From assembly GCA_014799805.1 (NCBI GenBank), contig JAAVHJ010000001.1, positions 1-64,000 on the forward strand: 64,000 nucleotides of DNA. The letters are read 5' to 3'. A program made the position numbers and the translations under genes. Below, one piece after another: positions 27,472 to 36,433 of this stretch. Each line of letters starts with the position of its first letter. Positions within the stretch are counted from its first letter, which is position 1. The notes beneath the pieces were generated by a model. The model had not been told where the DNA came from and made no database searches. It saw nothing but the letters and a program-made list of their open reading frames with translations. This stretch comes from Ruminococcus sp. Lineage in GTDB: Bacteria; Bacillota; Clostridia; Oscillospirales; Ruminococcaceae.

Positions 27472-29154
27472 TTATAATGTTTCAATTAATCCAACAATGT
27501 ATTTCATAATAAGTAAAGAATCATTTGGTTCTACAATGCCATTTTTGTTAACATCTGCACTGTTTGACTGGCTTTTTGTCAATGCCTTTTGTCCTAAAAT
27601 AGATTTATTAATCATAATAACATCTATTACGTCAACTTCACCATTTTCACTAATATCACCAAGTTTTACTTTTTCTTCTTCTTCTTCTTCTTCTTTTTCT
27701 TCTGAATTTAATTCTGTTAAATTTCTCATCTCAAAGACTACAATATCATTGACATCTTGATTAAATTTTTCTTGTTCTACAAACGCCAGCATTTGCTGAT
27801 AAGCTTCCTCTGTTCTGCAAACAACTTTTACCTGTTCCAAACGCAAATCTGTATCACCACAAGCATATGCAGAAATATTATTTTTTTTGATATATCTATT
27901 TAGCCCGCCTATGACTGAATTATACTTCTCCACGTCAAAATCAGCTGGAAATTCAGTTTCTTGTATTAAACCATCTGTATTAATTGGCTCAGCAAGTGTA
28001 CAAATGACAATATTCTGTTCTTCATTAAATTTTTGTTCTTTCACCCAAGCAGACATATGGTCATAAATTTCTTGTGATTCACAAGCAACTTCAATCTGTG
28101 TTCCTGTGTTATTTATATGTGCTGCTATGACATTTTCCCGAATATAATTCCCCAGCATAATTTCAATTTTTTTAATAGGCGTAAGCTCAAGCACGGGATT
28201 TGTAGGCGGTTCTACAGGGTCAGGGTCAGATGCTTGTATCCAACCATCTGTATTGATTGGGTCAGCAAGCGTACAAATCACAATAATCTGTTCTTCATTA
28301 AATTTTTGTTCTTTCACCCAAGCAGACATATGATTATAAATTTCCTGTGATTCGCAAGCAACTTCAATCTGTGTTTCTGTGCTATTAATATGTGCTGCGA
28401 TGACATTTTCCCGAATATAATTCCCCAGCATAATTTCAATTTTTTTAATAGGCGTAAGTTCAAGCACAGGATTTTGTTCTGTCATTAATTCTTCTGTAGG
28501 GTCTGTTGCCAGTTGTGCTCCTGGATCTATTATGGGTAGTTCCAGAACACAAATAACCATCTCACGACTTTGATTTAATTGCTTTTCTTCAATCAAAGCA
28601 ATCATATGATCATAAGCACTCTGTGATTGACAAATAATTTTAACTTGTGTTTCTGTCAGTTCAACAGTTGCTTCCAGTCCATGATTCAGCGTATAATTAC
28701 TTAACATAATTTTCATTTCATGCAAATCATCTACAGGCACAATTGGTTCTTCAAAAGTGGGTATTTTCCAGGTAATCATAACATGACTTGTATCAATTTG
28801 TTTTTCCTGCAGAAAATTTTCAATCTGGTCTGCAATTTCTTCTGTTCCACAATCTACTATCAAAGTAATTTCTTCTGCGGGAATAGGCTTATCTTCCAGA
28901 ATGTCCCAAGTTGCAATCTGCATTGGTTCTACAGATAATGTTTCTTCTTTGATGTAAGTTTCCAGAACATTTCTGATTTCTACAAGTTCCTGAACCCGCT
29001 TCTGAACAGAAGAAGCATCTTCTGGATTTGCCAGAATTGTCTGGTCTGGTATTACATCGACTTGTACATAATCCGCAATGCATGGCAAAGCAAGATTTGT
29101 CTGTGCGCAACATACTATTGCCATTACTGTTGCAAGTATTTTTTTCTTCAGCAT
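27472..29154 (-). CDS. Secreted dockerin protein with five copies of the same repeat
   Basis: A 560-residue paralogue of the downstream gene (signal peptides and first ~220 residues nearly identical). It has one extra module: two nearly identical copies starting PIKKIEIMLGNYIREN are encoded by a 231-bp direct repeat at 27970-28200 and 28243-28473 (period 273 bp). An acidic run (EEKEEEEEEEK, from a TTC/TTCTTC tract near 27673-27702) precedes the C-terminal type I dockerin (497-560). It lies 36 bp after the anti-sigma-like gene with no terminator, so it is probably part of the sigma operon. Function unknown. Confidence 0.8.
   Translation of the reverse strand: MLKKKILATVMAIVCCAQTNLALPCIADYVQVDVIPDQTILANPEDASSVQKRVQELVEIRNVLETYIKEETLSVEPMQIATWDILEDKPIPAEEITLIVDCGTEEIADQIENFLQEKQIDTSHVMITWKIPTFEEPIVPVDDLHEMKIMLSNYTLNHGLEATVELTETQVKIICQSQSAYDHMIALIEEKQLNQSREMVICVLELPIIDPGAQLATDPTEELMTEQNPVLELTPIKKIEIMLGNYIRENVIAAHINSTETQIEVACESQEIYNHMSAWVKEQKFNEEQIIVICTLADPINTDGWIQASDPDPVEPPTNPVLELTPIKKIEIMLGNYIRENVIAAHINNTGTQIEVACESQEIYDHMSAWVKEQKFNEEQNIVICTLAEPINTDGLIQETEFPADFDVEKYNSVIGGLNRYIKKNNISAYACGDTDLRLEQVKVVCRTEEAYQQMLAFVEQEKFNQDVNDIVVFEMRNLTELNSEEKEEEEEEEKVKLGDISENGEVDVIDVIMINKSILGQKALTKSQSNSADVNKNGIVEPNDSLLIMKYIVGLIETL
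27970..28473. repeat. Direct repeat (two ~231-bp units, period 273 bp) inside a dockerin gene
   Basis: 27970-28200 and 28243-28473 are nearly identical, differing at scattered bases. Each encodes one protein module. The 91-codon period keeps the frame, so the repeat reflects a recent in-frame module duplication. Confidence 0.9.
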
Positions 29155-29190
29155 AAAAATACCTCCTATAAAAATTTAATTTAATTTATC

Positions 29191-30267
29191 TTAAAGTCTG
29201 GCTAGCAATAAATCCTGCTGTTCAGACGTAAGATTTATATTAATATAAATAAAATATTCTTCCCTATCATCAAACTTTACAGCAATTGCATCTTGTGGAG
29301 AGATAGTTAAAATCTCATATGCATTAGCATAATAATTATCATAAATTTCATATCCATCATAACTAGTCAGCTCCACCTGTTGTAAATACCCAGCAATTTT
29401 TTCTGATAAAATTTCTAAATATGCTAACTTATATTGAAAAGTTTGTTCTTGGAATTCTAAAATACAAGTTTTATATTGCTCTGGGGTTGATAAATTCGTT
29501 TCAATCTCAGTGGGTTCCATAAATTCAGAATTTGTGGTATCAGGTTCTATAGGGTCTGGGGAGATTGTAGATACTGTTGTAGACTCTATAAATTCTGTGG
29601 ATTCTATAAAATCTGTGGGAGGAATCACAATTTCAGATTCAGAAACTCTTGTTGTAGTACTAGTAACAGTAGAACTTTGGGTTGAAGTAATTGTTGTTGT
29701 TTTGTTTGTACCTGTATTTACAATAGCCGTTGCTTCTGTTGGTGATACACTGGTTGTAATAATTTTACTTGTGCTGGAATTTGTTGGGTTAATAGCTGTA
29801 ACAATTGTGGAAATTGGAAATTTTTCTTCTGTGTTAGTTTGCGTTTTTGATTGTCCTTGTGTTGTAATCGTTGTAATTACAGAAGTTTGAATTGTATTAG
29901 CATTATTATTTGTAGTACTAGTCATAATAAATTCTGTTGATTCTGTAAATGTTGTATTTATCATAGATTCTGTAGTATCTGTAATAGATACAGTCGTTTG
30001 TGAAGTTTGTTCTGGTTGTATTTCCGTTGCATATGTTTCAGAAATGATAGTATCTAAGCTTGTGTCTATTTTTGATTCTGACTGTGATGGTGTTTCTGGT
30101 AATATTTTCAATTCCTGCCAAACACCCAATCCTACCAGAACCGCAAAACAGAGACTTGCTCCCATAGGCATATAATGCTTAAACGCTATTTTACGCTGTT
30201 GTTTCTTGAATAAATATTCATCACGGCGTTTCAATACATCTTTTGCCATTTGTTCATAACTTTTCAT
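29191..30267 (-). CDS. Membrane-anchored anti-sigma-like protein with long Ser/Thr-rich stalk
   Basis: 358 residues: a short basic cytoplasmic N-terminus (1-31, MKSYEQMAKDVLKRRDEYLFKK), a single membrane helix (32-50), a ~210-residue Ser/Thr-rich extracellular stalk, and a C-terminal globular segment with SYDGYEIYDNYYANAYEIL, AIAVKFDDREEYFIYIN. The gene overlaps the ECF sigma gene by 14 bp, the classic arrangement of a sigma factor and its cognate anti-sigma. The extracellular end may sense an extracellular state, possibly fibre, and the cytoplasmic end may hold the sigma factor. The assignment rests on context; no zinc-binding anti-sigma motif is visible. Confidence 0.7.
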   Translation of the reverse strand: MKSYEQMAKDVLKRRDEYLFKKQQRKIAFKHYMPMGASLCFAVLVGLGVWQELKILPETPSQSESKIDTSLDTIISETYATEIQPEQTSQTTVSITDTTESMINTTFTESTEFIMTSTTNNNANTIQTSVITTITTQGQSKTQTNTEEKFPISTIVTAINPTNSSTSKIITTSVSPTEATAIVNTGTNKTTTITSTQSSTVTSTTTRVSESEIVIPPTDFIESTEFIESTTVSTISPDPIEPDTTNSEFMEPTEIETNLSTPEQYKTCILEFQEQTFQYKLAYLEILSEKIAGYLQQVELTSYDGYEIYDNYYANAYEILTISPQDAIAVKFDDREEYFIYININLTSEQQDLLLARL

Positions 30268-30808
30268 AGTGAAAGCCGTCCTTTTCTAGTTCTAATTTCA
30301 GTGATTTTCTGGCATTATATAAAAGATTTTCTATTTGCCGTTTGGTTTTACGCATAATTTTCGCTGTTTCCACATTGCTAAAATCTTCAAAATAAGATAA
30401 ATATAACACTTGTTGATATTCTGATTTTAACTTACGAATGGCTTGATGTAATAAAATTTTCTGTTCTTCTTTCAAGAAATTTCGTTCAATATCTAATGCA
30501 TCGGGCATTTGCGAACAAGATTCTAATGAAATTTTAGTAACATGCCTTGTTTGGCGAATATAATTTAATGTCAAATTACGCCCGATGGCATAGAGCCAAG
30601 TTTTAAATGAGCTTTTCCCATGAAATTTTGGCTTTTTAATGGCAAGTTTTACAAAAACTTCTTCTGTACATTCTTCTGCAGCATGTATATCCTGCACAAA
30701 ACTATTGATATATAGCATTAAACCATCTCTATAATCTTTTACAAGTTCAAACATTCCATTGTCATCACCTTCAAGGAAACGGCGGTAGCTACTTGCACCG
30801 TTATCCAT
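30254..30808 (-). CDS. ECF-type RNA polymerase sigma factor
   Basis: A 184-residue sigma-70 family protein with only regions 2 and 4. Region 2: ELVKDYRDGLMLYINSFVQDIHAAEECTEEVFVKLAIKKPKF, SFKTWLYAIGRNLTLNYIRQ. Region 4: LKSEYQQVLYLSYFEDFSNVETAKIMRKTKRQIENLLYNARKSLK. It probably drives the operon with its anti-sigma partner and the two dockerin proteins. AAAGGAG precedes the ATG. A five-copy 75-bp tandem array lies directly upstream and may hold its own promoters. Confidence 0.93.
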   Translation of the reverse strand: MDNGASSYRRFLEGDDNGMFELVKDYRDGLMLYINSFVQDIHAAEECTEEVFVKLAIKKPKFHGKSSFKTWLYAIGRNLTLNYIRQTRHVTKISLESCSQMPDALDIERNFLKEEQKILLHQAIRKLKSEYQQVLYLSYFEDFSNVETAKIMRKTKRQIENLLYNARKSLKLELEKDGFHYEKL

Positions 30809-30840
30809 GTATCATATAGCTCCTTTCTGGAAAGTTTCTG

Positions 30841-31202
30841 GTTCTCTACTAGTTAGACACCTCCAAATAGCAAAAACTCTAAATTAATTTTAACATAATT
30901 TTTAGAAATTTTTTTGTTCTTTACTAATTAGACACTTCCAAACAATAAAAACTCTAAATTAATTTTAACATAATTTTTAGAAATTTTTTTGTTCTTTACT
31001 AATTAGACACTTCCAAACAATAAAAACTCTAAATCAATTTTAAAATAATTTTTAGAAAATTTTTTGTTCTTTACTAATTAGACACTTCCAAACAATAAAA
31101 ACTCTAAATCAATTTTAAAATAGTTTTTAGAAAATTTTTTGTTCTCTATTAGTTAGACACTTTCAAATAGCAAAAACTCTAAATCAATTTTAATATAATT
31201 TT
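30841..31202. repeat. Five tandem 75-bp repeats upstream of the ECF sigma gene
   Basis: Units begin at 30841, 30916, 30991, 31066 and 31141, exactly 75 bp apart, and differ by only a few bases; the last stops about 13 bp short. Each holds TTAGACAC on the plus strand, i.e. GTGTCTAA in the direction of the sigma gene, and TTTAGAG about 18 bp upstream of that. The GTGTCTAA resembles the CGTCTA-type -10 element of ECF promoters. The unit nearest the gene would place that element about 50 bp before the ATG. This array accounts for most of the 470-bp non-coding stretch. Confidence 0.9.
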
Positions 31203-31220
31203 AATTTTTTGAAAATTAAA

Positions 31221-31262
31221 AATCAGGCAGAAAATTATAGCATCATTTTCTACCTGATAATT
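31221..31262. terminator. Terminator of the DUF2079 gene
   Basis: Stem TCAGGCAGAAAAT with ATTTTCTACCTGA, with A/T-rich tails on both sides; placed just after the minus-strand stop codon. Confidence 0.8.
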
Positions 31263-31283
31263 AAATTTTTATAAGCTAATTTT

Positions 31284-33203
31284 TTAATTTTCTGAAAATT
31301 GATAATCAGGGCTAACATAAATTATAATATGATTTTCTGCCTGATTAAAAATTTCATAACCTGCCTGTTCTAAATAAGAAATCGTCAAACTTGCATTTTC
31401 ATCTTTGTAATTTAATGCATAAAAATCATAGCGTTGTATATTTAATAAACCTGTAATATTATTTTCTGAATCTCTTGTAAAATCATTTTTATCAAATAAA
31501 TAGATTTCATCACGATTGGCAATATGTGGCACAATCCATGTAGCCGCAGCAACAGAAGCGTTTTCTGGAATCGTTGCAAGACATTCTTCTAAATTTTGAT
31601 AATATTCTGGTTTTTCCTGATATCTTTCATAAAAATTAATTTTACCAGAAACAAGTGAAAATGCCGTGATAATACAAGCTGTTGCGGAAACTGTCACAAG
31701 AATATTGCGTTTATGAGCAAGCATATCTTTGCAATTTAATAAAAGCATATAAATTAAAAAACAACCTGTCCCAAAAATATATTGATAACCAATTTCACTT
31801 GCATAATGATAGCCAGAACCAACTACTAAATTCATAATCACATAAGGAATGATTAACCAAAATCTATAAATTTTTTTCGTCATGAACGGCAAAAATAACA
31901 AACATGCTAACGTCTGCATAAAAAATTTCGATGAATTTTCCTGTATTAATAAACTGAAAAAATAGCTTGGATTTGATAAAATATTTTTAATAATTCCAGC
32001 AAAACCACTATCAGAATTTATTGTCAGATTGCCAAATCTGGTAGAAGCCATCATTTTTCCATCACCGTATTTTGTCAGCCAGCTGGTAATCAAATAAAAA
32101 TAAATACCAGATAAAATACTGATGATAATACCGTGAAATCTTTTTCTGGATTTTTCTTCAAAAAAGAAATACATTGCTAGACACATGACATATAACGGAG
32201 CGTCTTCTTTTACAAGGCAAACGAGTCCTGCCATGATATAAAATAAAATATATTTTCTGGAATCCATTGCATAAATTAACCAAAATAGCAAAGTCGGTAA
32301 AAATGCATTTTCATGAAAATCATAAAAACAGGGTGCTAATAATCCACTATAAAAAATATAAATCATACATACTGCAATTAAGCCAAAGCCTTTATAATTA
32401 TGCTTTTTTGCAATGAGATATAACGGGATAATTCCTCCCATAGCTAAAATTGTTTGTGCAATTAATAACGTTTCTGGTTTTGGGAATAATTTATAAATTG
32501 GTGCAAGTAAATAATAAATATAAGACGCATGAATATAAAAATGAGATAAAAAATCATCACGTTCACAAGTAGTCACGGCTGTGAAATGATTCGCCAATGA
32601 ATGAAACATCTGGACAAAAATCCCCATGTCATAACAGTTCGTCCAAAATATTTTATAATGCATGACGCTAGTAATTGCTAAAAATATTGTCATGCCTATG
32701 GCAATCAGAAAAATAACAATTCCTGCACTAAAATTTGATAATTTTTCAAAACTAGTTTGCCGTATTCGTCCAATTGCATAGCTCATAAAAACAATTGCAA
32801 TTGCCATAACACCCATACAGAGATAAAAATTATCATTCTTCCACATGAGACAACACGAGAAAAAAATAACCCCTGTTGCTAATACAATTTCATCTAAATA
32901 TTTAAAAATTGCAAAATCATCATATTGTTTTTTCACACTGCCAAAATAAATCATTGTTGCAACGAAAGCGCCAAAAATTACCCAGAAAATTTTTCCACCA
33001 AAAGAAAATTGTTCTACAAAATCTTTCCATTTGGAAATAATATCCAGATTTTGTTTTCTGGCAGATAAAATTTCCATTCCAGAAACCCAAAAATAAAACC
33101 CTACTAATCGGCAAAACAATTTGTCAGGAATTCCGCAGGTTTTTAAGAAATTTTCTGCTTTTGTTTTTTTTGTTTTCAAGAATTGCTTTATTAAAATATC
33201 CAT
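31284..33203 (-). CDS. Polytopic membrane protein, DUF2079 family
   Basis: A 639-residue protein with about 12-14 hydrophobic helices and a small C-terminal soluble domain. The segment KIFWTNCYDMGIFVQMFHSLANHF followed by FLSHFYIHASYIYYLLAPIYKLFP and CFYDFHENAFLPTLLFWLIYAM is characteristic of DUF2079, a family related in shape to membrane glycosyltransferases (GT-C fold). Substrate unknown. Start taken at ATG 33203 with AAAGGTG nine bases upstream; the longest frame starts at a TTG 11 codons earlier. The start region is duplicated upstream (see 33240-33260). Confidence 0.8.
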   Translation of the reverse strand: MDILIKQFLKTKKTKAENFLKTCGIPDKLFCRLVGFYFWVSGMEILSARKQNLDIISKWKDFVEQFSFGGKIFWVIFGAFVATMIYFGSVKKQYDDFAIFKYLDEIVLATGVIFFSCCLMWKNDNFYLCMGVMAIAIVFMSYAIGRIRQTSFEKLSNFSAGIVIFLIAIGMTIFLAITSVMHYKIFWTNCYDMGIFVQMFHSLANHFTAVTTCERDDFLSHFYIHASYIYYLLAPIYKLFPKPETLLIAQTILAMGGIIPLYLIAKKHNYKGFGLIAVCMIYIFYSGLLAPCFYDFHENAFLPTLLFWLIYAMDSRKYILFYIMAGLVCLVKEDAPLYVMCLAMYFFFEEKSRKRFHGIIISILSGIYFYLITSWLTKYGDGKMMASTRFGNLTINSDSGFAGIIKNILSNPSYFFSLLIQENSSKFFMQTLACLLFLPFMTKKIYRFWLIIPYVIMNLVVGSGYHYASEIGYQYIFGTGCFLIYMLLLNCKDMLAHKRNILVTVSATACIITAFSLVSGKINFYERYQEKPEYYQNLEECLATIPENASVAAATWIVPHIANRDEIYLFDKNDFTRDSENNITGLLNIQRYDFYALNYKDENASLTISYLEQAGYEIFNQAENHIIIYVSPDYQFSEN

Positions 33204-33239
33204 AATTAACCACACCTTTCTCTTTTTTGTTTTCAAAAT

Positions 33240-33260
33240 CTACTTTATTAAAACATTCAT
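33240..33260 (-). other. Mini-ORF formed by a duplicated gene start
   Basis: On the minus strand a 6-codon frame (MNVLIK, stop TAG) with its own purine-rich leader lies 57 bp upstream of the DUF2079 ATG. The sequence around it (GTGGTT...ATGaATgTTTTAATAAAG...TTGAAAACAAAAAA) is an imperfect direct repeat of the real start region. It may act as a translated leader or be a duplication relic. Confidence 0.55.
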
Positions 33261-33357
33261 AAGCAACCACTTCTTTCTAATTTAATCATGATGAAACAAC
33301 AAAATAACAGAAAAAATCTAAGCAAAATTTTATTCTTATTTTTCGATAGACACTATT

Positions 33358-33386
33358 ATCATACCAAATTTTTATTAAAATGTCAA
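33358..33386 (-). promoter_or_regulatory. Promoter of the DUF2079 gene
   Basis: Minus-strand TTGACA, 17-bp spacer, TATGAT; the leader is about 145 nt and includes the mini-ORF. It lies in the 380-bp non-coding stretch before 33643, where I otherwise see only the plus-strand promoter and hairpin listed below. Confidence 0.7.
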
Positions 33387-33526
33387 TCAATTTTGGAAAA
33401 ATTTTTATTATACGATTATTTTAAAAAACAGTAGACAAAAGACAAATATTATGATACAATAAAATAAAAAACACAAACAAGAAATAAGCTATACAAAATA
33501 TATTTGTAATATGTTTTGCATAAATC

Positions 33527-33555
33527 TTGACAAGTATTTAATTTCATGCTATAAT
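33527..33555 (+). promoter_or_regulatory. Promoter of the third AraC gene
   Basis: Perfect TTGACA, 17-bp spacer, TATAAT preceded by TGC. It is followed at 33577-33605 by a small hairpin (CCTCC, 9-nt loop, GGAGG) and TTTCATTTTT, which could be a weak attenuator in the leader. Confidence 0.8.
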
Positions 33556-33642
33556 AAATGCAGTATGAAAATTTGCCCTCCTGAAAAAATGGAGGTTTCA
33601 TTTTTGTCATAAAAAATTATTTTAGAAAGTGAGATACACAGC

Positions 33643-34491
33643 ATGTTAATCCACGCAGATTCGGTTGATTTAATCGACTGTGGTCAGGAAAAAACTGTAA
33701 AAAAATGTTTTACGAGCGAAGAATTAAACCATTATTTGATTATTTTATCCAGTAGCAAAATGTTTGTTCGTTTAAACAAAAAGCAATATTATATGCCACC
33801 ATTTACATTTATGATAGTTCCATTTCAAACAAGAGAATTATTTCTGCAATTACGAAATATTACAGCATACCGCTATTTGCATTTACATTGCACAGAAGAA
33901 TATTTACAAAAATTTTCAGAATATCATTTAAACTTTTCAGAAGTCTATACACTGGCACAGCCTTTGGTTTTTGAAGAACTCTGGAAATTATTGCAAGAAT
34001 CTATTTATTCATCAAAAATTTGTCATTCAACTGAAACAGGACAATATACTTTGCATTTATTATTATGTTTACTCATGGAAGGGTCGAACGGAACAGTCAC
34101 ACCTGCTTCAGAAGTACCGCATTATAATAAATTAACATTTCTTCGTAGTAGAATTTATAAATTTCCTGCTCAAAACTGGAGCATTCAAGAAATTTGTGAT
34201 AACTTAGGAATTAGCAAACCATATTTTCATAAAATATATTTATTAGCATTTGGCACAACCTGTACACAAGATGTAATTACAAGTCGAATTGCATGTGCTA
34301 AAAAATTGCTAACAACAACAAATCATACGATTACTGTTATTTCACAAAAATGCGGTTTTGAAACAGATGTTTATTTTATGCGACAGTTTAAACGCCGTGT
34401 TGGAATGACACCAACAACATATCGTCATGTTTGTGAACAGTCTTCTATCTTACAAGAATCAGAAAAATCAGAAAAAAAGGAGATATTCTGA
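33643..34491 (+). CDS. AraC-family transcriptional regulator with cupin-like N-terminus
   Basis: A 282-residue regulator. The N-terminal ~130 residues look like a cupin/AraC ligand-binding domain (LIILSSSKMFVRLNKKQYYMPPFTFMIVPFQTRELFLQLRN). The C-terminal ~100 residues hold the helix-turn-helix pair (WSIQEICDNLGISKPYFHKIYLLAFGTTCTQDV, TVISQKCGFETDVYFMRQFKRRVGMTPTTYR). Different subfamily from the other two AraC proteins. The next gene begins 2 bp after its stop, so they form an operon. Confidence 0.88.
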   Translation: MLIHADSVDLIDCGQEKTVKKCFTSEELNHYLIILSSSKMFVRLNKKQYYMPPFTFMIVPFQTRELFLQLRNITAYRYLHLHCTEEYLQKFSEYHLNFSEVYTLAQPLVFEELWKLLQESIYSSKICHSTETGQYTLHLLLCLLMEGSNGTVTPASEVPHYNKLTFLRSRIYKFPAQNWSIQEICDNLGISKPYFHKIYLLAFGTTCTQDVITSRIACAKKLLTTTNHTITVISQKCGFETDVYFMRQFKRRVGMTPTTYRHVCEQSSILQESEKSEKKEIF

Positions 34492-34492
34492 C

Positions 34493-35077
34493 ATGAAAAT
34501 TTCACATTTTGTTTCCGAACTTCATAATTCTACAAAAGCAATTTTAATTGCCTGTTCTTTATTTCTTGTTGTAACAGCATCTGTTTTATTATTTTTAATG
34601 ATTTATCCGATAAAAGCAAAAGATAATATGACAAATCATTCTGTCATTGTGGCAGAAACAACCACAACAACGAAATCGTCACGGGAAGAATTGACAGAAA
34701 CAACAAGGGAACCATTGCATACACTTTCAACTTGGGGTGTTTCCATTGAAACGATTGTCACAACGGAAAAACCAGACCCAACAACAACTGCTTGGTATGA
34801 TGCAATTTTTACCACTGTTTCAAAACAAGAAGATATTTATAATAATATGATTATTCCTATAGAACCAATCATAGTCGTAACAGAACCTGTTATCATAAAT
34901 TCTGAGTTAGTAGAAATCATAACAGAACCTCCTGTGCAAACGATTACAGAAACGATTGCACAACCTGTTATTACGGAAGCACCCGTTGTTACTGACCAAT
35001 TAGTAACAGCACCAGTTGAAAATTATGAAAATACTGAAAATATATTAGATATTGCACCAGAATCTGATACAACTTGA
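34493..35077 (+). CDS. Thr-rich membrane-anchored extracellular protein
   Basis: 194 residues: a cytoplasmic stub, one membrane helix (about 16-40, AILIACSLFLVVTASVLLFLMIYP), then an extracellular Thr/Glu/Val/Pro-rich tail with no folded domain I can recognise. Start at ATG 34493 with AAGGAG upstream; a longer frame inside the AraC gene is not credible. The same low-complexity stalk style occurs in the anti-sigma-like protein. Co-transcribed with the AraC regulator; function unknown. Confidence 0.7.
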   Translation: MKISHFVSELHNSTKAILIACSLFLVVTASVLLFLMIYPIKAKDNMTNHSVIVAETTTTTKSSREELTETTREPLHTLSTWGVSIETIVTTEKPDPTTTAWYDAIFTTVSKQEDIYNNMIIPIEPIIVVTEPVIINSELVEIITEPPVQTITETIAQPVITEAPVVTDQLVTAPVENYENTENILDIAPESDTT

Positions 35078-35106
35078 AAATAATTTAAAAATTTTCTGAT
35101 TACTAC

Positions 35107-35135
35107 TTGACAAATTTCTATAGGTCATATATAAT
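35107..35135 (+). promoter_or_regulatory. Promoter of the riboflavin operon
   Basis: TTGACA, 17-bp spacer, TATAAT, ending about 10 bp before the FMN riboswitch. Confidence 0.85.
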
Positions 35136-35145
35136 AATATTATTA

Positions 35146-35254
35146 ATTCTTCGGGGTATGTGTGAAAGTCACAATCGGCAGTGATAGTCTGCGAGCTTTT
35201 AGCTGAACTGGTGCAATTCCAGTACCGACAGTAAAGTCTGGATGAAAGAAGAAT
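35146..35254 (+). ncRNA. FMN riboswitch (RFN element)
   Basis: A 109-nt aptamer closed by the P1 stem ATTCTTC/GAAGAAT. It has the conserved RFN core: CGGGGTATGTGTGAAAGTCACAATCGGCAGTGATAGTC, then CTGGTGCAATTCCAGTACCGACAG and AGTCTGGATGAAAGAAG. FMN binding is expected to favour the terminator at 35291 and shut off the downstream riboflavin genes. Confidence 0.96.
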
Positions 35255-35290
35255 AGAAGTTGATTGCTATGATATTTTCTGTTCTGAATG

Positions 35291-35314
35291 CCCTGATTTT
35301 TTCAGGGTATTTTT
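35291..35314 (+). terminator. Riboswitch-controlled terminator
   Basis: Stem CCCTGA/TCAGGG followed by TATTTTT, 36 nt after the riboswitch and 22 nt before ribD. This is the expected expression platform for transcription attenuation. Confidence 0.85.
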
Positions 35315-35336
35315 GCATAAGAAAGGAAAAATTTCT

Positions 35337-36431
35337 ATGAATATGATTGATGCATATATGCAACGTGCAATTAGTATTGCACAGAATGGCATTGGCTTTG
35401 TCAATCCGAATCCTTTGGTGGGAGCTGTCATTGTGAAAAATAATAAAATTATTGGTGAGGGTTGGCATGAACATTATGGCGGACTACATGCGGAACGTAA
35501 TGCTTTAAAAAACTGCATAGAAAATCCAGAAAATTCTGAATTATATGTTACACTAGAGCCTTGCTGTCATCATGGAAAAAATCCACCTTGTACAGACGCT
35601 ATTATTGAGGCAGGCATAAAAAAAGTATATATTGGCTCAAATGACCCAAATCCGCTAGTTGCTGGAAAAGGCATTGCACAGCTCCGCAGAGCTGGCATTG
35701 AAGTCGTTCAAAATATCTGCAAACAAGAATGCGATAAATTAAATAAAATATTTTTTCATTATATTACAACCAGAACGCCTTATTGTATGATTAAAATTGC
35801 AATGACAGCTGACGGTAAAACAGCTACCCGTGCAGGATTTTCAAAATGGATTACAGGCGAAGAATCCCGTTATCATGTGCATGAGACCAGAAAACAATTT
35901 GCAGGGATTATGTGTGGAATTGGTACTGTATTAGCAGATGACCCGACTTTGACATGCAGAATTGAAAACCCAAGTAATCCTGTTAGAATTATCTGTGATA
36001 GTAATTTGCAAATTCCTTTAGATTGCAAACTTGTTCACACAGCAAAAGATGTTCCGACTTATGTAGCTTCTTGTCATATTGATAAACATAAAGCAGAAAA
36101 ACTTGAAAAATCAGGTGTGCATATTTTAGAAGTTCCCTCAGAAGACGGACATGTAAAATTACGTTCTCTTATGCGGAAATTAGGGGCATTAGAAATTGAT
36201 AGCATATTACTAGAGGGTGGAGCTGCTTTACATGAATCTGCATTGCGAGCTGGTATTGTACAGCATATTCAGGTCTATATCGCACCAAAAATCTTCGGCG
36301 GTATTTCTGCAAAATCTGCTGTTGGTGGTGTTGGTGTATTTGAAGTAGAAGAAGCTTATAAATTAAGTATGCCTGAAATTCACCAGTATGGCAATGATGT
36401 ATTATTAGATTATGATATTCTGGAGGATTAA
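35337..36431 (+). CDS. ribD: Bifunctional riboflavin deaminase/reductase
   Basis: Deaminates the pyrimidine intermediate and then reduces its ribosyl side chain. 364 residues. The N-terminal cytidine-deaminase fold shows HAERNALKN (H51, E53) and LEPCCHHGKNPPC (C76, C85) for zinc. The C-terminal reductase domain begins at about TPYCMIKIAMTADGKTAT and has GIGTVLADDPTLTCR and LEGGAALHESALRAGIV. Start at ATG 35337 after AAAGGA. First gene of the operon; 2 bp from ribE. Confidence 0.96.
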   Translation: MNMIDAYMQRAISIAQNGIGFVNPNPLVGAVIVKNNKIIGEGWHEHYGGLHAERNALKNCIENPENSELYVTLEPCCHHGKNPPCTDAIIEAGIKKVYIGSNDPNPLVAGKGIAQLRRAGIEVVQNICKQECDKLNKIFFHYITTRTPYCMIKIAMTADGKTATRAGFSKWITGEESRYHVHETRKQFAGIMCGIGTVLADDPTLTCRIENPSNPVRIICDSNLQIPLDCKLVHTAKDVPTYVASCHIDKHKAEKLEKSGVHILEVPSEDGHVKLRSLMRKLGALEIDSILLEGGAALHESALRAGIVQHIQVYIAPKIFGGISAKSAVGGVGVFEVEEAYKLSMPEIHQYGNDVLLDYDILED

Positions 36432-36433
36432 TT

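Noticed and set aside
30841-31202. CRISPR array
   Set aside because: The repeats are contiguous 75-bp units with no unique spacers, and no cas genes are near.
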